From the NCBI GenBank assembly GCA_020796225.1, contig CM036755.1:40514306-40578305 (forward strand): 64,000 bases of DNA, given 5' to 3'. Source of the DNA: Arion vulgaris. Lineage: Eukaryota; Mollusca; Gastropoda; Stylommatophora; Arionidae. The notes beneath the pieces are model-generated. The model made no database searches. It was not told the origin of the DNA and was given only the letters and a program-made list of their open reading frames with translations. Positions 43,215-56,975 of the stretch are shown here, in pieces; the first letter of the stretch is position 1, and the number at the start of each line of letters is the position of its first letter. A program made the position numbers and the translations under genes.

Positions 43215-46200
43215 TCACTGGAAAGTTTGTATTTCTAGAACAACATAGACAAATTTAAAGAACAATTGCACACATAGACAAAAATATATGAGACAAAAAG
43301 AAAAACAAGACAAAAAAATGAGACCAATATTTGAAAAACATAGACAATTATAGAGACCCAAAATTGAACACACATAGCAAATTAATATATGAGACAAAAT
43401 TAGAAAACACAAGACAAATTAAAAATAAAGAGACCCAATAGAAACAATAACAAATTAATATATGAGAAAATTGGGGAAAAAATAACAAATTTATAGAGAT
43501 AAATTAAACAAAATAACAAAAATTTGAGACCAATTAGAAAACACAAACAAATTATATGAGACCAAAATTAGAAACACATAGACAAATTTTATATGATAAA
43601 ATTAGAAAAAAATAGACAAATTAATATAAGACCAACTTTGAAAAAAATGAAAATTTAAAATATGGACCCCCAAAAAAGAAAAACATAAACAAAAATTAAT
43701 ATTGAGACCAAATTAGAACAATAAAATTAAATAAAAGGACAAATTGAACAATGCAAATTTAATATAGGAAATTAAAAACCACGACAAATTTAATTTGGGC
43801 CATTGAACACACATAGCAAAATATGAGAAACATTAGAAAAAATAGACAAATTAATATGGACTTTTGAAACACATAAAATTAAAAATGAGACCAAATTAGA
43901 AAAAAAAAATTTTATATGAGACGACAAGAACAAAACATAAAAAATTTTTAAGACCGACATTAGAACACACATAGATAAATTAATAAAAACCAACATTAAA
44001 CTTTTCATAGAAAATTTAAATTTTGAGACACATTGAACCTTTAAAAGACAAATTTTTAGGAAAACATTAGAAAAACATAGACAAATTTATGAGGTAAATT
44101 GAACAACAAGACAAATTAATATGGGGTAAATTGCCACGACAAATTAATATTGGGGGACCCCAAAACACACATGAAAAATTAATATATGAGAAATTTTTGA
44201 ACACACAACAAAAAAATATGAGAAAGACAGAAAATAAAAAAAATAAAAGACCAAATTAGAAAAATTTAAAAAATTAAATAACCAAAAAAAACATTTAAAA
44301 AAACAAATTAAAAATGAGATCAAAATTGAACAAACATAAAATTTAATAGGTAAAAGAACAAAAAAACAAATTAAATTTTGGACCAACAAAAAAATGAAAA
44401 ATTAATATATGGGACAAATTAGAACACACAAAACAAATTTAAAATAGAGACCAAATTTTAAACAACAAACAAAAAAATAAAAAATTGGAAAAAAAAAAAG
44501 AAAATTATTATAAAACATTTGAAACACATGACAAAAAAATTAAAGAGACCGACATTAAAAAAACATGCAAAAATTTTTGCAATATTTTAGAAAAAAATAA
44601 ACAAAAATATAGGGAAAATAACATTAGAACCACAAGACAAATTTTATATGAGACAAAATTTAGAACCCCAAAAGAAAATTAATATATGAATCAAAAATTA
44701 GAACAACAAGAAAAAATTAAATATGAATCAAGAAAATACATAGCAAAAAATTTGGAGAATTAGAATAAAAAGACAAATTAATATAGGGACCCAAATTGGA
44801 ATCAAAGTTAAAAAATTTTTTTTTTTCCACTGAAAAAATATGGACAAATTAAAAAACAAAAAAAAAATATATGAGACCAAAATTAAAAAAAATGATTAAA
44901 TTAAAAAGACAAATTGCGTAAATTAAAAGAACAAATTTATAAATAAAACAATTAAAAATAAGGGGGCGACATTAGAACAAAATAAAAATTTTATATGAGA
45001 CCAAATTAAAACATAAAAAATTTAAAAATAAGGAAAAAATTTGAAACAAAAAAATTTTAACGGACACATTCAACATAAAAAATTAATATGGGAAAAAGAA
45101 CACAATAGACAAATTTTTATAGAGAATTAGAAAAAAACTAAAATTTTGAGAGTAAAAAACAATAAAAAATTATATTGAAAATTGGGCAACAGAAAAAATT
45201 TTTTGAGACAAAATTGTAAAGACAAATTATATGAGACAATTAGAAAAACAGAAAAATTTTTTGGACACATTTGAAAAAAAAAAATTTTTAAAAAAAATTA
45301 GAAAAACATAAAAAAATTAAATTTTAGACAAAAATTAAAACAATAAGAATTAAAAAATTTTGGACAAATTTAGAAAACAAGAAAATTTTATAGAAAGAAT
45401 TAGAAAACCCAAAACAAAATTAAAATTGAGACCAATTTTGAAACACATAGACAAATTTATATGAGACCAAATTTAAAAAAATAAAAATTAATAAAGGACA
45501 ACATTAAACAAAATAAAAAAATATATGAGAAAATTGAACACAAAAAATTAATATAAGACCAACATTAGAAAAAATAAAAATTAAATAGGACCACAAAAAA
45601 CATGGGCAAATTAAAATATGAAAAATTAGAATAAAAATTTTATATGAGAAAAATTGAAAACATAAACAAATTTGGACGACATTTTGAACAACATGAAAAA
45701 ATTTTATAGAGAGAAATTTGAAATTACATGATTAAATATAAGAAATTAAACACACAAGACAAATTTATAGGGGAAAAACATTAAAAACCGACAAAAATAT
45801 GAAAACAAGAACATACTGCAAATTAAATATAGACCAACAGAAAAAACACAGACAAATTAATATATGAAAATAAAGAAAAAAAGCAAATTAATATATAGAC
45901 CAAATTGAAAAACAAGAAAAAAATATAAAAAATTTAGAACAAAAAAACAAATAATATTGAGATCCTTTAGAACAAAACATAACAAATTAATATAAGAGTA
46001 AATTTGAAACCAAAAAACAAATTTTAAAGAGACAAATTGAAAAAACATAACAAATTAAAAAGAGACCAATAAGAAAACAAAACAAATTAATAAAGACCCA
46101 AAATTGAACCACATAACAAAAAAAATATAGAGACAAATTTGAACACAAAAACAAAATATGAGCAATTAGCCAAAATCGACAAATTCTTTTGGACCCAATT

Positions 46201-49200
46201 AAAAAGGGAAAAAATTTAAAATTGGAACATTGAAACACATAGACAAAAATTATGAGAGAAAAGAACAAAAGAAAATTAATATAGAGATCAACAAGAAAAA
46301 CATAGACAAATTAAAAAAATCAAACAAAAAACACCAAAACAAATTAAATTGGGCCATCAATAGAAATACAAGACAAAATTTAAAATAAAAAAAATTAGAA
46401 AAAATAAAAAAAATATGGACCGAATTAGAAAAAAGACAAAATTTAAAATATAGACGGTAGAACAAATAGACAAATTTTATATGGGCCAAAATTAGAACAC
46501 ACATAGACAAATTTAAAATTGTAAATTTTAAAAACATAAACAAATTTTAATGGGCAAATTAGAAACAAAGACAAATTTTATAGAGACCAAATTAGAACAC
46601 AAAAAATTTTATATGAGACCCTATTTGAACACAAAGAAAAATTTTATGAATAAATTTTGAACACACAAAAAATAATATATGAGACAAATTAGAACACAGA
46701 CAAATTAATATATGAAAAATTAGAAACACATAGACAAATTAAATATGAACCCAAAATTAGAAAAATTTAAAAACAATTAAAATAAAACAAAAAAGAAAAC
46801 ATAAACAAAAATTATGGAAACATTTTAAAAAAATGAAAAATTTAAATATGAGACAAATTAGAAAAAAATAGACAAATTAATATAAGACCAAATAGAACAA
46901 AATAGATAATTAAAAATGAGACCCAAAAAACAAAATAAAAAATTTTAATAAATATTTGAAACACATGACAAATTAATATATGGATAACATTAGAAACACA
47001 CAGACAAATTTAAAATTTTGACCAAATTAGCACACATAAACAAAAAATTTTATGGATAAAATTAGAACAAATAAACAAATTTTATGGGGATAATAAAACA
47101 ATTTGACAAATTAATATATGAGACCAACATTAGAACAAAAGACAAATTATATGAGACCAAAAAGAACACCAAGACAAAAATATTGAATACATTAGAAAAT
47201 CATCAAATTAAAATTTGGACCCAAATTAGAACAAATAAAAAAAATTTGAGACCAAATTGAAAAAACATAAAAAAATTAATATAAGACCAAAAGAAAAAAA
47301 GACAAAATTTAAAATATAAGACCAATTTAAAAAACTAGACAAATTAATATATGAGAGACATTTGAACAAAGACAAATTAATAAGAGAAACCCCTTAAACC
47401 ACATAGACAAATTAATATATGAGACAAGTAGAAACACAATAGAAAATTAAATATAGACCGACAAGAACAAACATAGACAAATTAATATATGAGAAAAAGG
47501 AAAAAAATGAAAAATTTTAGAGACCAACTTAGCAACATGACAAATTTATATAGAAATATTAGAACCAAAAACAAATTAATATTTAGACCCAAAAAATTTA
47601 AAAAAAAATAATGAGCCAATATTGCCCAAAAAGAAAATTTATAGAGACCCCCAAGAAAAAATTGAAAAAATTAAGACAAATTAAAAAATATAAAAATTAA
47701 TATAGGACAACAAGAAACCCCAAAAAAAATTAAAATGAGACCAAAATTAGAAACACATAACAAAAATTAATATATGAGACGAATTTGAACAAACAAAAAT
47801 TTTTAAAAATGAGACCAACATTAGAACACAATAGACAAATTTTATAGGAAAATTTTGAAAAAATAGAAATTATTAAAGTAACATTAGAAACCCCATAACA
47901 AATTTTTTAAGGGGGAAAATTTGAACAAAATAAACCCTTATGAGCAAATTAAAAAACATAACAAAATTATAGAGATAAATTAAAACAAAAAACAAATTAA
48001 TAGAGTAAATTGAAAAACCCCAAACAAAATTTTTAAAAAACCAAATTAGAAAAAACAAGACAAATTTTATATGAGACAATTAGAACAAAAGACAAAAAAA
48101 GGACAACAATCACATAGACAAAATAGAGAAACATTGAAAAAATAACAAATTTAAATAGAGACCAAGAAGATAAAAATTTAAAAATGAGACAATTAGAAAA
48201 ACATGAAAATTAAAATTGAGACCAATTGTAAAATAGCAAATTAATATTGGAAATATTAGAAAAAAAATGACAAAATATGAACAAATTTGAACAAAACAAA
48301 AATTTAAAAGGCCAAATTGAAAAAATGACAAAATTTTGAGACCAAATTAAAAAAAAGACAAATTAATTGAAAAATTAAACCCCATAGATGAATTAAAAAT
48401 AGAAAAAAAGAAACAATAGACAAATTAATATAAGACCAATTAGAAAAAATAGAAAATTAAAAAAATAAATTAGAAAAACATAACTTAATATTTAAAAACC
48501 CAAATTGAACAAAATAAACAAATTTAAAATAAGAGAAATTAAAAACACATAACAAATTAAACATTGACACAAAAAACCATAAACAAATTAATATAGAAAA
48601 TTAAAAAAACAAAAAATTAATATATGAGACCAAATTGGGGAAAACACTAGACAAATTTAAAAATTAGAGTAAATTGTTTAAAATGAAAAATTATATTAAA
48701 ACCAAAATAAAACCATAAAAAAAATTATGAGACGAAAATTAGAAACAATAGAAAATTAATAATGAGACAACATTAGAAAACAAGACAAAAATAGGACAAA
48801 ATTAAAAACATAAAAAATTAATATGGACCAAAATTAGAAAAAATAAAAAATTAAATTATATAACCTTTAAAAACCCCTGATAATTAAAAGAACAAATTAG
48901 AAAAACATGATAAATTTAAAAAAGGGGACGAATTAAAAAACAAGAAAAATTATATATGAGACAATTAGAAAACCAAAAGCAAATTAAAAATTTTGAGACC
49001 ACATTAGAACAAATAAAAATTAAAAGGGCCCAAAATTGAAAATAAAATGAAAACAAAAGGGAACCCAAATTGAAACAATAACAAAATATAAGAAAATTAA
49101 ACAAAATGACAAAAATTAATATGGACCCAAAATTAGAAAAAATAAAAATTATTTTATGAGACCAAATTGAAAAAATAGAAATTAATATAAAGTAAAAATT

Positions 49201-52200
49201 GAAACAAAAGACAAATTAAAAGACCAATTAGAACACACATAAAAAATTAATATAGGAAAAAATTTGAACACAATAACAAATTTAAAATATGAGAAAAATT
49301 AAAAAACAAGAAAATTAATAATGAGACCAAATTAAAACACATAGAAAATTAATAAGAGACTCATTAGAAAAACATAAACAAAAAATATGAGACCCAAATT
49401 GAACACATAAAAAATTTTAAAAAGGACAACATTTTGAAAAACACATGACAAATTAAAAATGAGACCCCAAAAAGAAAAAAAAGACAAAAATTTAAGACCA
49501 ACATTAGAACAAAAATAAAAATTTTTTAAAACAATTGAACACAAGACAAATTTTTATATAAAAATTAGAAACACAAGACAAATTTTTAAAAATGGACCGA
49601 CAAAGGAAACACATAACAAATTAATATAAAAGATACAAGAACAAAAAAAAAAAATGAGACCAATATTGAAAAAATAACAAATTATTAAAGGAAAATTGAA
49701 AACACAGAAAAAATTAATATATAAAAATATTGAAACAATAAAAATTTTGGGGCCCAAAATTTGAAACAAACAATTAAAGGGGACCAATATTAGAAAACAT
49801 AGACAAATTTAAAATATGGACCCAAAATTAGAACAAACATAGACAAATTAAATTGAGACCAAAATTGAAAAAAATAGAAAATTAATATGAGACAAAAATT
49901 TGAATTAATAAAATAAATTAAAAATGAGACCAACATTAGAACAATAAATTATGAGACAAAAATTAGAAAAAAAGCAAATTAAAATTGGGCCAAAATTAAA
50001 AAAACATAGACAAATTAAAAGGAAAATTAAACAGAAAATTGTTAAAATAAAATAACATTAGAAAAAAATAGCAAAATTAAAATTTTTTAGGAAATTAGAA
50101 CACATAAACAAATTTTTGAGACCCTATTAGTCAAAAGAAAAATTATATGAGAAATTAAAACCAAAACAAATTTTAAAAATGAGAAAAATAGAACACAAAA
50201 GAAAATTAAAATAAACCAACATTAGAAAAAAAGACAAAAATTTTTAGAGACCAAATTTAAATTTACAAACAAATTTTTAGAGATGGAAAAAAACACACAT
50301 AGAAAAATTTATTGACGAATTAAAAAAAATAACAATAAGAGATAAAGAAAAACATAAAACCAAAAAAAACAAATTAGAAAACATAGACAATTAAAATTTT
50401 AACAATATTAACACACATAAACAAATTAATAGACCTATTAGAAAAAATGAAATTTATATGAGAAATTGAAACACAAAAAAATTAAATTTTATAAAAATTA
50501 GAACAAACAAACAAATATTATAGACCAAAATTAAAAAAATAAAAAAAATATGAGAAAATTGAAAACCCTAATAATTAAAAGGACCCTTTTCACACATAAC
50601 AATTATATAGACAATTGAAAAAATAACAAATAATATAGAACAAAAGAACAAAGAAAATTAATATATGAGAAACATTAGAAAAAAATAGCAAATTAATATA
50701 TAAGAGTAAAATTTGAAAATTTGAAAATTAAATGAGACCGACATTGAAACAATAAACAAATTTAAAAAGACCCAAAAAACAAATAACAAATTTAAAAATG
50801 AGACACATTGAAAAATAGACAAATTAATAAAATATTTTGAATAAAAAAATAATAAGACCAAAAGAAACCTTGACAAATTTTATGGACCAATTAAAAAATG
50901 AAAATTAATAATAACCAACATTAAAAACCCCAAAACAAAAATTAAAAATTGAACGCATTGCAAAAAAAAAATTTTTTTATTGACCAACATTAGAACAAAA
51001 TAAACAAAATTTAAAATGGGGGAAAAAATTTTTAACAAAATAAAAATTAATATAGAGACCAAATTAGAACAACAAAAAATTTTTATAGGACACAAGAAAA
51101 CCCCATAGACAAAATTAAATAGGAATGAAAAACACTAAAAATTAATATTGAACCAATAAGAAAAAAAATAGACAAAATTTATAAACCCAAATTAGAACAA
51201 ACATGAAAAATTTATAAGACCAAAATTGAAAACAAGAAAAATATATGAACAAATTAGAACAAAAAAAAAATATATGAGAAAAATTAAACACAAAACAATT
51301 ATAAAAATAAAATTAGAAAAAACAAACAAATTTAAAAATAAGATAAATTTGGTTTATGTGAAAAATTTTCAGACCACAAAACACACATAAAAAAATTAAA
51401 AATAGAAAATATTAAACCAAAAATTGAAAATTTATTGAGACGACAAGAACAAATAGAAAATTTATAGAGAGAAAATTACAATAGACATTATATAAAACCA
51501 CATTAAAAAAAGACAAATTAAATAGAACATTAGAACCACAAAAATTTATTGAAAACATTGAACAAATTTGGACAATTTATATGGACCATTTAGAACAACA
51601 TAAACAAATTAATATAAACCAACATTAGAAAACATAAAAAAATTTAATTATGAACCCTTTTTCACAAGATAAATTATTGAAAAATTGAAACACAAAGATA
51701 ATAAAATTGAGACCCACATTGACACACATAGACAAATTATATGAGACCGACATTCCACATAGCAAAAATAAAAATTGAACAAAATAGACAAAAAAAAAAT
51801 TTTAAACAAAAAATAGAAAAAGTTTGAACAAAACTTTAATTTTTATAAAAAATTTATTAGAAAAAAAAAAGAAAAAATTAATAAAAGACCAAATTAAAAA
51901 CATAAAAATTAAATAAAAACCAACATTAGAAAATAGACAAAAAAATATATGAACAAATTAGAACACAAAAAAATTATATAAGAGACCCCCACATTTGAAA
52001 ATAAGAAAATTAATATATGAGATAATATTAGAACACACATGACAAATTTAAAATTGAGACCCAAATTGAAACACAAGACAAAATTTTTATATGAGACTAA
52101 AAAAACATAAAAAAATTTAAAATATGAGACAACTTTGAAAAAATAACAAATTTAAAAAATGAGACCAAAAGAAAACCCAAAAAAAAATATAGACAAAAAA

Positions 52201-52930
52201 ACACATAAAACAAATTTTTGAGAAAATTAGAAAAATAGAAAATTTTAAAAATGAACCAAATTAGAAAATTTAAAAATTAATATAAGACCCCAAAATTTAA
52301 AAAAATAAAAAATTTTAAAATAATAATATTAGAAAAATTAAAACAAAAAAAATTTAAAATTAAACAAAAATAAAAAATTAATATATGAGACCAAATTTGA
52401 AAACATAGCAAATTTAAAAAGAGACCAAATTTTAAAAAAACAAAAATTATTAGACCAAAAAAACAAAAGAAAATTATTAAAAGAGACAAATTAAAAAAAT
52501 AAAAATTTAAAAGAACCAAATTAAAACAATAGACAAATTAAAAAAGAAAATAAATTAAAAACCATAGAAAATTAAATATGAACGAAATTTGAAACAATAA
52601 AAATTTAAAATAATAAAAGAAAAAAAGACAAAAATATATGAGAAACATTGAACAAACATGACAAAAATATTGAGACCAAACATTAGAAAACACAGGGCAA
52701 ATAATAATGAGAAACATTAGAACCAAAAAAAAATTAAAAAGAGCCCAAAATTGAAAAACATAGACAAATTATATAGAAAATTAGAAAAAAATAACAATTA
52801 AAAAAAAGGGCAACATTAGAACACACAAGACAAATTATATGGACAAATTAGAACAAAATAAAAATTAATATATGAGACCAATATTAGAAAACAGACAAAA
52901 ATTAAATTTTGAGACCAATATTTAATTGGA
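43215..52930. repeat. Noisy satellite array, monomer about 40 bp, 9.7 kb
   Basis: Hundreds of blocks read AACATTAGAACACACATAGA, CAAATTAATATATGAGACC or close variants, with frequent deletions and A/T substitutions. Best-preserved copies put the period at about 40 bp, which implies on the order of 240 monomers. Errors prevent any statement on higher-order structure. The minus-strand open frames rich in F, L and C are by-products of the AT-rich monomer. Confidence 0.88.
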
Positions 52931-53740
52931 AAAATATTAATAAAAAGTTGGAAAAAAGAAAATTTTTTTATTTTTCCATTCCCTTTTACAATTTTTTTTA
53001 GTTTTGAAGGAGGGACAGCAAATTTTATCGACTAGACAATATTCCCCATCCCTCTTGGGTGAGGGGACTTTAAACCCATTTTCAAGGGCCAGTGTGACAT
53101 CTAATACTTTTAAAGGGTAAAGAATAGTGTATATACAAGATGTAAAATAAGGGGGAGAATTTGTCATGACTTTGGTGGGGGCGAAATGATATCAAAAAGA
53201 CAATTTAATAAGTTCAGTTAAAAATTGTTTAAAAAGCATTTTAAATAAATTTTGAAAATAAGATTTTATGTTAAAAAAGATTTTGCATTTTAAATAAAAA
53301 ATTTGGTTTTTTAAAAAAATTTTTCATTTTTAAAAAGATTTTTATCATTTGAAATTTGAATAAGTGAAAGAAAACTAGATATATGTCGGTTTAGCTTTGG
53401 GCAGACCAGGTTCTCATCCCCCAACAGATGTGGTATGCATTTATGTTCATCCTCCCGGTTCACATTTAATCTGTCCTCGCACCGTTGACTTTTTCCCGGA
53501 AACAAAAACTTTAAAAGGGTCTTTTAACAATTGGTCTCATCCAAAGATGTCGAAGAACCAAAAACATCCCTTTAACGTTTTCCCCCCCAAATCGAGTTGG
53601 CCCCAAACCTGTCCGCCTCTCATTACGTAAACACCCATGCCCGGGCAGATTCCCCGTCCCCTGGAGGAGAATTTTTGGAATCCATCAAGAAACTGCCCTT
53701 GGATCTTTGGGAAACATCGACTATGGGCCCAAAAAGAAAA
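52931..53740. other. Noisy sequence, no feature recognised
   Basis: A mixed-composition segment between two noisy arrays, with the same homopolymer inflation as 31-43 kb. No repeat period or protein family is recognised. Confidence 0.3.
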
Positions 53741-53749
53741 GTCATTTTA

Positions 53750-54340
53750 CTTTAAAAACCCCAAATAATAATCTCTGGCTTTTTCCTTTGGGGCAAAAAA
53801 GCCACACCACATGTCTTTGAGGGACGATTTTTCCAGAGCCACATACAGTCTTGGGGGCTTTTTCAGGGCCCAATACGCTTGGGTTGGGCGTTTTTTCCGG
53901 CCCCCCCGTCTTTGGTTGGGTGCTTTTTTCCAGGGGCCAATTTCCGTTTTTGGGTTGGGGCCTTTTACTGGGCCCCCCACATTTTTTGAGTTGACGCTTT
54001 TTAAGAGCCACCACAGTCTTTTAGTTTATTTTTTAAAAAACCAAAACATGGCTTTGGGGGACGATTTTTAGGTTTTTTTCCCCTTTGGGGGGCCAGGGAA
54101 AAAGTCTAGGACGCTTTAAGGGGGCATACTAAGTTAGTTGGTTTAAGCCACCCGTCTTTTAGTTGACGCTTTTTCCGGAACCCTGTTTAGGATTTTTCCC
54201 CAAAAATAGGCTTGAGGGACGATTTTTTCCGGGGCCATACATGTTTTGGTTTGGACGCAAGAGCCACAATAAAGACGTTTTTTTAAAAAATGGTTTTTTT
54301 AAAAAATGGGGTTTTCCGACCACTGGGGGTTCCATATTTT
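53750..54340. repeat. Noisy tandem repeat of roughly 36 bp
   Basis: The blocks GAGCCACA, CAGTCTTTGG or AGTTGACGCTTTTT and CCAGGGCC recur about every 36 bp (for example near 53,836, 53,865, 53,900, 53,935, 53,970, 54,005). Proline- and glycine-rich open frames here follow from the monomer. Confidence 0.6.
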
Positions 54341-55780
54341 CCTAAATATTCTATGTCCCTCTCTAAATACAACGTCACTATAGTTCGCATATTTCAAATG
54401 TATTTTTACTTTTAAAAATCAAAAAACAAAATTTCCTTAGTTCAAGCATATTTATAATGTATTTTTTTCGACCAAAACATAAAGCCCCCTAGAAAGATAT
54501 TCTCATTTATTTCTTGTCAACTTTTAAAAACAAGTCACTAGAAAATTCAAAATTTTAATATATTCCCTTTTTACACCTAAAATCAATCCACTAAGGTTCA
54601 AGATATTTATAATGTTTTTACTTTTACATAAATAAATCCCCTACGAGTTCAAATTTTTAAATGTTTTTTTGTTTAATCTCTAACATACAACGTCACAGAG
54701 TTTTTAAAAATTAAGTATTTTACTTGTCGCATACAAAATTCAAGTTATAAAGTTCAATATTTCATAAATTTTTTTGTTCCTTAAAAATCCCTAAGTTTCA
54801 AAATTTTTAAAAGTATTTACTTTTCACCCCATTTAAAAACAACGTCACTGGGGCCCCATTCTCATAAGTATTTTTTTCCATTCTAACAACGTCCACTGAT
54901 TCGCTTTTTTCCAAAAATTTTTTCTTGTGCACCCAAAATACAACGTCACTATGAGTTCAACATCCCCATAGATTTAGGCATCTCAAAAAACATCACTGTG
55001 ATTTTAACTTTTTATTGTATTCTTTTTGTAATCTCAAACCCCCAATCCCCTTGGATTCAAATATTTCTTGTATTTACTTTATCTCATAACAAAAAGTCCC
55101 CTTAAATTCAAATTTTTTCTTAAATATTCCGTCAATTTTCAAAAATACAAGTCCTAAGTTCAAGATATTTTCAAAAGTATTCTACGTATTCTAAAAAAAG
55201 TCCCGGGGCCTTTTTCAAAAAAAATTTACTTTCCCTTCAAAAATACAAATTTCCCCAAAATTGGGGATATTTTTAAATTTTTCTTTTTCTATCACATAAC
55301 ATACAACGTCCTTGAGTTCAAACATATTTTCTAATATATTTACTTGTCACATTCAAAAAATAATCACGAGTTCAAATTTTTAAAGTATTCTACTTGTTTT
55401 TCCTAAATACGTCATATGAGTTCAAAATTTCATTATTTCATTTTTATCCTTTTTAAATCACTATGAGTTAAGAATTTTTAATATATTTTTTCATTCAAAA
55501 AAACAACGTCCTAGAGTTCAAAATATTTCTAAAATTCTACTTTTCATCAATTTTAAAAAAAAGGGGTTTTAAATTTTAATGTTTCTACTTAAACTCAAAA
55601 ATACAACGTCCCCGAGTTCAAGATATTTCCCCAAAATTTTTTAAAGCATTTCATAACATACAAGCCCAAAAAGTTCGATATTTCAAAAATATTCTACTTG
55701 TCCCTCTTTCAAACAAAGCCACTGGGGGTTCAAAATTTCAATTTTCTACTTGTTCATTCCAAAAAATAAATTAATTTAAG
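54341..55780. repeat. Noisy tandem repeat of roughly 57 bp
   Basis: Copies share ACATACAACGTCACTATGAG, TTCAAGATATTT and TAATGTATTCTACTTGTC. At least 20 partial copies are visible with many deletions. Confidence 0.75.
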
Positions 55781-56189
55781 GTCCCAGAATATAAAAGAAA
55801 AAAAAATCTCCACTAATCCGACACCCACAATCGTATTAAATTCCCAAAACGTTAAAAAATTAAAAAATTTATTTATCTATAATTTTGTAATCAAACAAAA
55901 GTAAAAATATTTTTCAACTGATAGAGACCAAAAATACAAAATAACTTTTTGAAAATCAATTGGGCAATGGTCAAAATTAAAAGTCAAAAACCCTTTTGGT
56001 TTTCATCTATACAACCCAAAAACAAATACGCAATCTCCCCATTTTAAAATTCAAGAAAACCCCGTGGGGGTCAACTATCAAACTTATAAACAAAAAACCA
56101 GTTTTGCCCCTCTCTTTAAACAAAAAAATTAAAAGATCCTTTTGTGGGTTCCATCCCTCCAAAAAATAAATTAAAAAAACTTAAAAGTC

Positions 56190-56585
56190 TCTTGTGGGCT
56201 CACATCCATCACAACTTATAAGTCAAATAACACTTCAAAGAATCCTCAGTTGTGGGTTCTCACAACTATCACAACTTATAAATCAAATAACATTAGTTCA
56301 GCTTCTCTCTATTAACGAAAAGTTCAAGAGATAATCTGTTGTGGGTTCTCACATCCATCACAACTTATAAATCAAATAACACTTCAAAGAATCATCAGTT
56401 GTGGGTTCTCACATCCATCACAACTTATAAGTTAAATAACACTTCAAAGAGTCCTCAGTTGTGGGTTCTCACAACTATCACAACTTATAAATCAAATAAC
56501 ATTAGTTCACTTCAAAGAATCCTCAGTTGTGGGTTCTCACATCCATCACAACTTGTAAATCAAATAACATTAGTTCAGCTTCTTC
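56190..56585. repeat. 60-bp minisatellite, about 6 copies
   Basis: AATCCTCAGTTGTGGGTTCT, CACATCCATCACAACTTATA and AATCAAATAACACTTCAAAG make up the unit. Two copies carry an extra CATTAGTTCAGCTTC-type segment. Period 60 keeps a frame open for about 80 codons; this is not a gene. Confidence 0.9.
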
Positions 56586-56684
56586 ATTAACGAAAAGTTT
56601 AACTTACACGCTCAAGTGTTCAAAACTAGTCTTTTCCGCTCAAGAGATTTTTGCTTCCCGTTCCGCTGCTCTGTTCTAACTATT

Positions 56685-56975
56685 CTCTCTATTACCGAAA
56701 CTAAAAAAATAATCTGTCCGTCTTCCACAACTTCTCTAGAGTAACTGTTCTAACTATTCTCTCTCTTACCGAAACTAAAAAAATAATCTGTCCGTCTTCC
56801 ACAACTTCTCTAGAGTAACTGTTCTAACTATTCTCTCTCTTACCGAAACTAAAAAAATAATCTGTCCGTCTTCCACAACTTCTCTAGAGTAACTATTCTA
56901 ACTATTCTTCTTACGCTCACTAAAAAATAATCTGTCCGTCCTCCACAACTTCTCTAGAGTAACTGTTCTACTGCC
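56685..56975. repeat. 74-bp minisatellite, 4 copies
   Basis: TTCTAACTATTCTCTCTCTT, ACCGAAACTAAAAAAATAAT and CTGTCCGTCTTCCACAACTT followed by CTCTAGAGTAACTG repeat every 74 bp. The fourth copy is diverged (TTACGCTCACTAAAAAATAA). Confidence 0.92.

Noticed and set aside
43215..52930. Phenylalanine- and leucine-rich minus-strand frames resembling membrane proteins
   Set aside because: They are translations of an AT-rich satellite and cycle through the same residues.
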